Source: Marisa cornuarietis
Lineage: Eukaryota > Mollusca > Gastropoda > Architaenioglossa > Ampullariidae
DNA: 64,000 nucleotides
Direction of reading: 5' to 3'
Assembly: GCA_004794655.1 (NCBI GenBank)
Contig: SMMW01000015.1
Location: 248,001 to 312,000, forward strand
Every line of letters begins with the position of its first letter. Position 1 is the first letter of the stretch. Shown here piece by piece: positions 58,862-64,000 of this stretch. Position numbers and translations under genes: made by a program. Below the pieces are notes generated by a model, which saw only the letters and a list, made by a program, of their open reading frames with translations, had not been told where the DNA came from and did not search any database.

Positions 58862-58935
58862 CAGTTCACAAATAAAGTCTTATAAAACAGTTCAGTTCAC
58901 AGATAAAGTCTTATAGAACAGTTCAGTTCACAGAT
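58862..58935 (+). repeat. 31-bp minisatellite, about 2.4 units
   Basis: CAGTTCACAAATAAAGTCTT with 11 following bases repeats at 58862, 58893 and (partial) 58924, with a few substitutions. It lies within the non-autonomous hAT element. Confidence 0.9.
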
Positions 58936-60539
58936 CTTCTGTTACATCTTTTACTGATTTAGCTTTGGAAGGATGATATAGCTCCAATCACCCGAACAGA
59001 CCATTACACAGCAAACAGCAGCACGAGATGCCGGCAGCCGCTCAGTAAAGTGAGGTTTTTACAACATCCTGTGGGTTTTAAGTTTAAATTTAAGACTACC
59101 TCCCCTCCCCGATCTTGGCTGTCCAGCCCTGTTAATGTGATCTGATTTTCTTTAAGTGGTAAAGATTTATCTCTACCCTTCTCCACTAAGCCACCCCACT
59201 TAGGTCCTGTCAGTCTTTCTCTCCTCTCTCTTTCTCATCTCATGGACAACTATCAAGTAACATCGCACCACCTTCTTTGTCCAGTCATCTAATCTGATCC
59301 GACTGGTCATTAACTGTGACAGAAGTGTCAAAGAATGGCTTATTAAAATTAAATCATTTTCGAGAATTTGCTCTCCGATTTGATCAATAACTTATAAGTA
59401 AGAACTATTTTTGTTAAGATAAACTACGTCTGTTTTTCAATGTCAGGCGTGCATCATACACACATGGCTACTTGCATGCCTACCAAATCAGACCTACACT
59501 TATGAGTAGGGGGATTTCAAACACTCGTGTAAAAGGTTTTATGGAGTGACGACTGACTGCACGCTGATGGAGACAAGAAATCTGTAGCACCTTGCTCTGG
59601 TCTTAGTTTGCTGTGTGGTCTAAAACTCAAGCTACATGTATCACAGCTTTTAGCATCGCAGCTATCGCGTTCCCATCCAAAGTCACACCTGACAGGTGGG
59701 CGGGGCAGTACGAGGTCCGTCAAGGGAGAGTCTTCTAGACGCTAACAATACAAAGTTGTAAATCATGGTGTCAATGCTGCTGCCCAAACACATTCCAATG
59801 GTCAGCGCTGCTTGGTGTCCGGCATAGGGTTTGTTGAAAACAAGAAAAGTATATAGACTATAGGTCTTAGTACGCACTATCACTTAATAAACAATTTCAA
59901 CTATTCTGTCAACGGAGCATAACAACAAGCTATCTGTTCAAACTGTAGACAGACAGACGCACTCTTAGATAATAAAAATAAACAAACATTACAATTGACA
60001 ACTAAATTAAGTGTAATACACTCATCGAACCGAAATCTAATAATTAATAAGAATTAAGTTAACTATTCACGACCATGAGTCACAACAGTAAGTACAAGAC
60101 TATAGAGTATAGACCCATCAGTGTCACCGCTGTACACAGCACTAGGGAGAAAACAGGTTTGTGACAGTGAATTAAATAAATTGATCTGAAATTTGACAAT
60201 AAAAATAGATATACTATAAACTTCAAGTGACTCTACCTTGATGTTTGTCTGCTAAAGACTTTAATACTCTTATTAACTAAGAACGCGATCGTGACATTAG
60301 TTAAGTTCCTTCGGGTTCAAAGTTCGTAAGTGTAAAAAATATTGAACATAAAACAGTTGTCATAACCAAAAAGAGACTCGCGTAGCAAACACAAGTCAGT
60401 GTTGTTGTCCCTGATCTCAGCTGCAGTGTTTTCAATGCATAAGTGTGGAACGTCTTTCAAAGTAGGATAGAAGAGAGAAAGGTGAGGTTGGTATTAGTGG
60501 AATGTGGTCCCATCCATCGTAAATGTCCGCCCTGACCAG

Positions 60540-61095
60540 GCCCCATCCACCAACCCGCCCCTCCTACCCCTCTGCTGTCTATCCTCCACCCCCTCCGCCC
60601 TCTTCTTCCCTGGTGGTTAGGTGGTCACTTCAAGTGCGCCCTGTAATGATAGGGTTTTCCTGTAATACATGAACTGAGAAACTCGCGTGGTGAAGTCAAC
60701 CTACAAGCAGAGGAAAGGCGTCCTGCTCATGTCATTCTATGAAAATTATCTTTTTCTCTAACACTTTTCATCACTTAAAAACAAAAAAGCAGGCCATTTT
60801 TGCGCCCCCCTCCATGACTATGCTACCACCCCCTTTGCCATTCACCAACGCCGCCCCTCTCACCGCCCTTCGCCGCCCCCATCCGCCCTCTACTTCCCTG
60901 CTGGTTAGCTGGTCACTTCAAGTGCGCCCTGGGATAAGGGGTTTTTCCTGTAATACATGTACAGATAAACTAGGGTGGTGGTCAGTCTACAAGCAGAGGA
61001 AAGGTGTCCTGCTAATGTCATTCTGTGAAAATGATATTATTCCCTAAAATTATTCATCTTAAAAAAAAAAAAAAACAGCTGGCCATTTTTTCCGC
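60540..61095 (+). repeat. 288-bp-period duplication near the hAT right end
   Basis: Blocks such as GGTCACTTCAAGTGCGCCCT (60623 and 60911), CAAGCAGAGGAAAGG and GCAGGCCATTTTTGCGCCC / GCTGGCCATTTTTTCCGCCC recur 281-288 bases apart. The segments 60540-60806 and 60828-61095 are therefore diverged copies. Confidence 0.88.
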
Positions 61096-61331
61096 CCCTG
61101 TCGGTCACTGCGCCCCTAGGCGAGTGCCTAGTTGGCCTAATAGGTAGAACCGGCCCTGGCTGTATGGTATGGTATGTGAAAAAGTAACCATTTTACTAAC
61201 CCTTTAAGGCTCAACACACAACCAGCAGGATTTCAAAGACCTGAATCAGAGGAAGGCATGGTAGATTATTTTGGAGACTTATTCTGGGCCTATGTACACG
61301 AACACAGTGAAATGACATTACCTGTCTGTTC

Positions 61332-61471
61332 CTTGGGTCCCTTTTAGTAATTTCTTTTTCTATTTGCACAGCCTCTATTAGCAAATCTGATATTGTTGCA
61401 TTAATGTGGGCAACAAACATTTCAGTCATTGCAATAAATGTCATTTTGTTGGTTTTACGCGCTCTTCTCAT
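61332..61471 (-). other. Unassigned exon-like open segment
   Basis: Minus-strand ATG at 61471 and 46 codons of coding-like sequence (TFIAMTEMFVAHINATISDL, EIEKEITKRDP-like end), closing at a consensus donor (AGACAG|GTAATG, 61332/61331). No family recognised. It abuts the hAT element at 58431-61158, which would separate it from any downstream exon. Confidence 0.3.
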
Positions 61472-61475
61472 AAGA

Positions 61476-62837
61476 TTAGTTGCAATTCAACCAATGCACA
61501 AACTGTAAGGCCCCTGAAGGTAACTGCTCCCACTTCACATGCCACCTTGACAGCATCCACTGGCAGCTCCTGCACTGTAGCAGCACCCAATGGAAACTAT
61601 GGATCATCTTTTTCAAAGAAACCACTCATAAACAGGCTCTGTCAACTGCAACAAAAAAGGAATCAACATGGGCTGAAAGGGATCGAAACGAGAATGCTTT
61701 GATTGATAATGTGCAGAAGATATGTGCTGAGAATGAATTTATTGCAAAAATATAGCTTTAATTCAGATTCAGCAGACCAATGCTACACTGGCACAGCTCA
61801 GGATTTATTATGAAATTAAAACGTTAGAGTGAAAGTAGCAAGTACCCACAGAAGAAGCTTTGAGAATATGTTCAATTTTGACTTGGACTGTATTAAGAGG
61901 CAGGAAAGTGAAAATGTGGTTCACACAGATGACTAGACTGTTTTCCATACTCACAATAATTGCAGAGTGAATATATGTACATACTGCAGTGGCATAGGAA
62001 GATGCTCGGCTTGATGGTGTGTGTGTGTGGGGGGTGGTTATGGCAAACTTCATGCTGACAGTGAACCACATTCACATTCTTGCCTCAGTATTTTTTTGAG
62101 GGGGTGGTTAAACCCCTTGCCCTCCCAATGTTCCTATGCCACTGTACTGAGCTTTCTTGCACTATGGAGTTCTAGTCCTGCGCTCCTGTTTTTAGTCATA
62201 GTTTTTAGTGTGCACACTATTCTATGTTTATGTGCTTTAAGTCAAGTTTTGAGCCAGTTTTCTTATAGCCACCATTGAATTTTGTTTGCGTTCAGATTAT
62301 TATACTTGTATTAAAAAATGTTATCGCATGACATGAAATATTTTATCATGATCACTATTACTCCTTAGTGAACTTGTCTGACTTTTGATTTTTGTTTTCA
62401 TCTCCAATTTAAGTGAGCAGACCTTATTATACAAAAAGTCACTTTTGCATTGAAAAGGGAATAATTTAACATATTCCTAACTCAGTCTATGCTTGAAAAT
62501 TCTATCATGATGTGCTTGTTTTATTCTTAGTAAACCCAGTTTTCATACTTTATTCTGACAAAAGAAGTAACAGTGGAATTTGTTGTTGTGAATCTACTAG
62601 AAACAGTTTGCAACATAGTCTTAAGAATAAATAAAACTATGATATGCTTACATTAGCACTCTGCCTGTTTGATGATTTTCAACACAAACACTACCACCTA
62701 TACACTCTATCTAGGCGACATTATCATGAATGCTACATGCATGCATTCGATAAACAGAAAGAACAGAAGGACAACTGGAAAGCATGTGTTTGAAATCATC
62801 TTCCATTGCATGTTCTGATTTATAGGAAAAAAAACTC
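61476..62837. other. No recognised gene
   Basis: A coding-like + strand patch (61500-61780) reads in two overlapping frames, with QQTNATLAQLRIYYEIKTLE at its end. This might be the C-terminus of a Myb/SANT-type transposon protein, but the evidence is weak. The rest is A+T-rich. Confidence 0.25.
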
Positions 62838-63010
62838 ACCACTGGAAATATCTTGCAACCATTCTGTCCCATGGTAAGCGATCAGACTGCACATCAGCTT
62901 GTTCATTATCTTCATCATCCAACTCAGAATCCGAAGAATTTTATTCATCAGAATCTGGATGTGGTATCCCAAATGTAGTCAACATATTATGCAGAACAAT
63001 GCAGTAGATT
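62838..63010 (-). pseudogene. PIF/Harbinger-like transposase C-terminal fragment
   Basis: The minus-strand reading ITIYCIVLHNMLTTFGIPHP is followed by an acidic stretch (SDSELDDEDNEQ) and DRMVARYFQ, ending at a donor-like GTGAGT. A-C-x-x-L-H-N followed by an acidic region is the usual end of Harbinger transposases. One stop lies near 62940. It is the motif missing from the 45.4-46.4 kb copy. Confidence 0.55.
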
Positions 63011-63510
63011 GTGATCTTGCACATGTAGCACTCTAGTAGTGTACTAGTTAATTTTTATTTTTGTAGAGGTCGGACGGCCACCTCACTGTCCCTTTTCTCA
63101 CGCTGGCTGCGTAATAGCCAGCCCTGACCTGTAATTGTTATTTTGTGTGGCAAGGTCGCCTGACCCACTTAGGAGGGCCCTGACATCACAATATATCATC
63201 CCTTTTCTCCTTTATCATCTACAGTTTCTTTACATTTTTATGCAAATATTCTTTTCTCCTACTAATCACACAACAGTAACTATGAACTATTCAAAATATT
63301 TATCTCCAGGTTGACGTCCCTGATTGAGGACTCTTAAAGTTATAAACTGTAGGATAAAGAAAACTGTAGGAAAACATATTCTAAAAAAAAATCGGATCAT
63401 TTGGTTTCTAAGTTACCATGTACGTGTATTCTCATTTAACAAGATTTTTCTTCTACTCCAGCCTCTGCTTGGACGTTAATTCACCGCATTTACTATGTAG
63501 AGCTAATATA
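63011..63510. other. No recognised feature
   Basis: Sequence between the Harbinger-like fragment and the start of the terminal LINE. No coding region seen. Confidence 0.4.
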
Positions 63511-63514
63511 ATAG

Positions 63515-64000
63515 AGGGGTGTATGGGGTGGGCAAATAGTGGTAGCACCTCTGGTGTGGGAGCTTGTCGTGTCCTTCGTAGGGCAGCTCACACGCCTTAA
63601 GTCCCCATCTCCCACCCAACTCTCACCAGTACCTCCAAGAAGCTGTTTGCATGCGACAGCGTGGCTCAGGGCTTAGGGTCACTCTCTACTGGACCTGGTC
63701 TGCTCACCTCCAAAGTCTGAGGGAGGGGCTAGAAAAGGTGCCCTAAACACAGCCTGCTTCCTTTACCCTGGCCAGCACACCGCGGCTGATGGGGATCCCC
63801 AACAGCAAAAAAAAAAAAAAAAAAAGATGGTATCACTTACCCTCGGATCATGGAACTTCAGAACCCTGCTTGACAAAACCAAAGCAGATAGACCAGAAAG
63901 GCCGACAGCACTAGTTGCCAAGGAGCTCGCATGATACAAATTGGATATAGCTGCTCTGAGTGAAACACAGCGAGCTGATAAGGGGCAGCTAACAGAGGTT
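63515..64000 (+). mobile_element. 5' end of a LINE, cut by the window edge
   Basis: A C+G-richer leader (63515-63800) ends in an 18-20 base poly-A run (63807-63826). Then a + strand endonuclease start reads ITLGSWNFRTLLDKTKADRP (about 63830), RRTALVAKEL-like, a stop at 63931, LDIAALSETQRADKGQL. S-W-N-x-R-T-L and A-A-L-S-E-T are the first two endonuclease motifs of RTE-like and related LINEs. The rest lies to the right of the window. Confidence 0.75.

Larger units (their letters stand above)
58431..61158. mobile_element. Non-autonomous hAT element (2728 bp) with perfect 8-bp duplication
   Basis: The left end is CAGGGCCGGCGCAAGG (58431) and the right end is the inverse of CAGGGCCGGTTCTACC (ending 61158). 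It is flanked by the identical 8-mer GCTGTATG (58423-58430 and 61159-61166). TGCGCCCTAGGCGA-like and CGCCCCTAGGCGAG blocks lie inside the two ends. No transposase reading is visible on either strand. The right part is a 288-bp-period duplication. It was probably mobilised by a related hAT source; the ends resemble those of the remnant at 49300-50586. Confidence 0.93.

Overview
This is eukaryotic, metazoan genomic DNA: spliced coding exons with GT-AG introns, A+T-rich introns, microsatellites and a very heavy load of transposable elements. The mix of CR1-like, RTE, I-group and L1/Tx1-like retrotransposons with Ty3/gypsy, hAT, PIF/Harbinger and a TTAA-targeting transposon fits an invertebrate, probably a lophotrochozoan such as a mollusc; the species assignment is inference. 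The only clear single-copy host gene is the 3' end of PIK3C3 (VPS34, class III phosphatidylinositol 3-kinase) on the + strand: five exons at 9727-9801, 10868-11036, 12358-12448, 19282-19407 and 20317-20331. They encode the catalytic loop, activation loop and the C-terminal Tyr-Trp-Arg-Lys end; earlier exons lie left of the window.

Layout. 1-9.7 kb: an L1/Tx1-like remnant (147-750), then a + strand non-LTR retrotransposon (2808-9536) split by an antisense CR1-like LINE (5121-6868). 9.7-20.3 kb: PIK3C3 exons; its introns hold an RNase H fragment, an RTE 3' end and a hAT transposon (15025-17714) with a perfect 8-bp target duplication. 20.3-23.3 kb: 3' flank without recognised genes. 23309-34245: a second copy of the same hAT family, swollen to 10.9 kb by two later insertions, an RTE element (23508-26516, 12-bp duplication) and an I-group LINE with ORF1, endonuclease, RT and RNase H (28639-34026, 14-bp duplication).

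34.2-45.2 kb: two Ty3/gypsy remnants in opposite orientation. The minus-strand one carries an unassigned block with an 83-bp near-perfect inverted repeat. The plus-strand one is cut inside its reverse transcriptase at a TTAA by a 5.5-kb element (37890-43370) that carries a THAP-like remnant and a spliced minus-strand gene fragment of the P2X7-intracellular-domain type. 45.2-46.9 kb: a PIF/Harbinger remnant with transposase and divergent Myb/SANT-like gene. 47290-48512: a non-coding terminal-inverted-repeat element. 49.3-50.6 kb: a third hAT remnant. 51.6-57.7 kb: a long minus-strand L1/Tx1-like LINE with both ORFs. 58431-61158: a non-autonomous hAT element with a perfect 8-bp duplication. 61.2-64 kb: small exon-like fragments and the 5' end of another LINE cut by the window edge.

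All the transposon proteins I could follow carry stops or frameshifts, so the window is best read as the tail of a housekeeping lipid-kinase gene followed by a long transposon graveyard. Target duplications and nesting give a relative chronology of the insertions.
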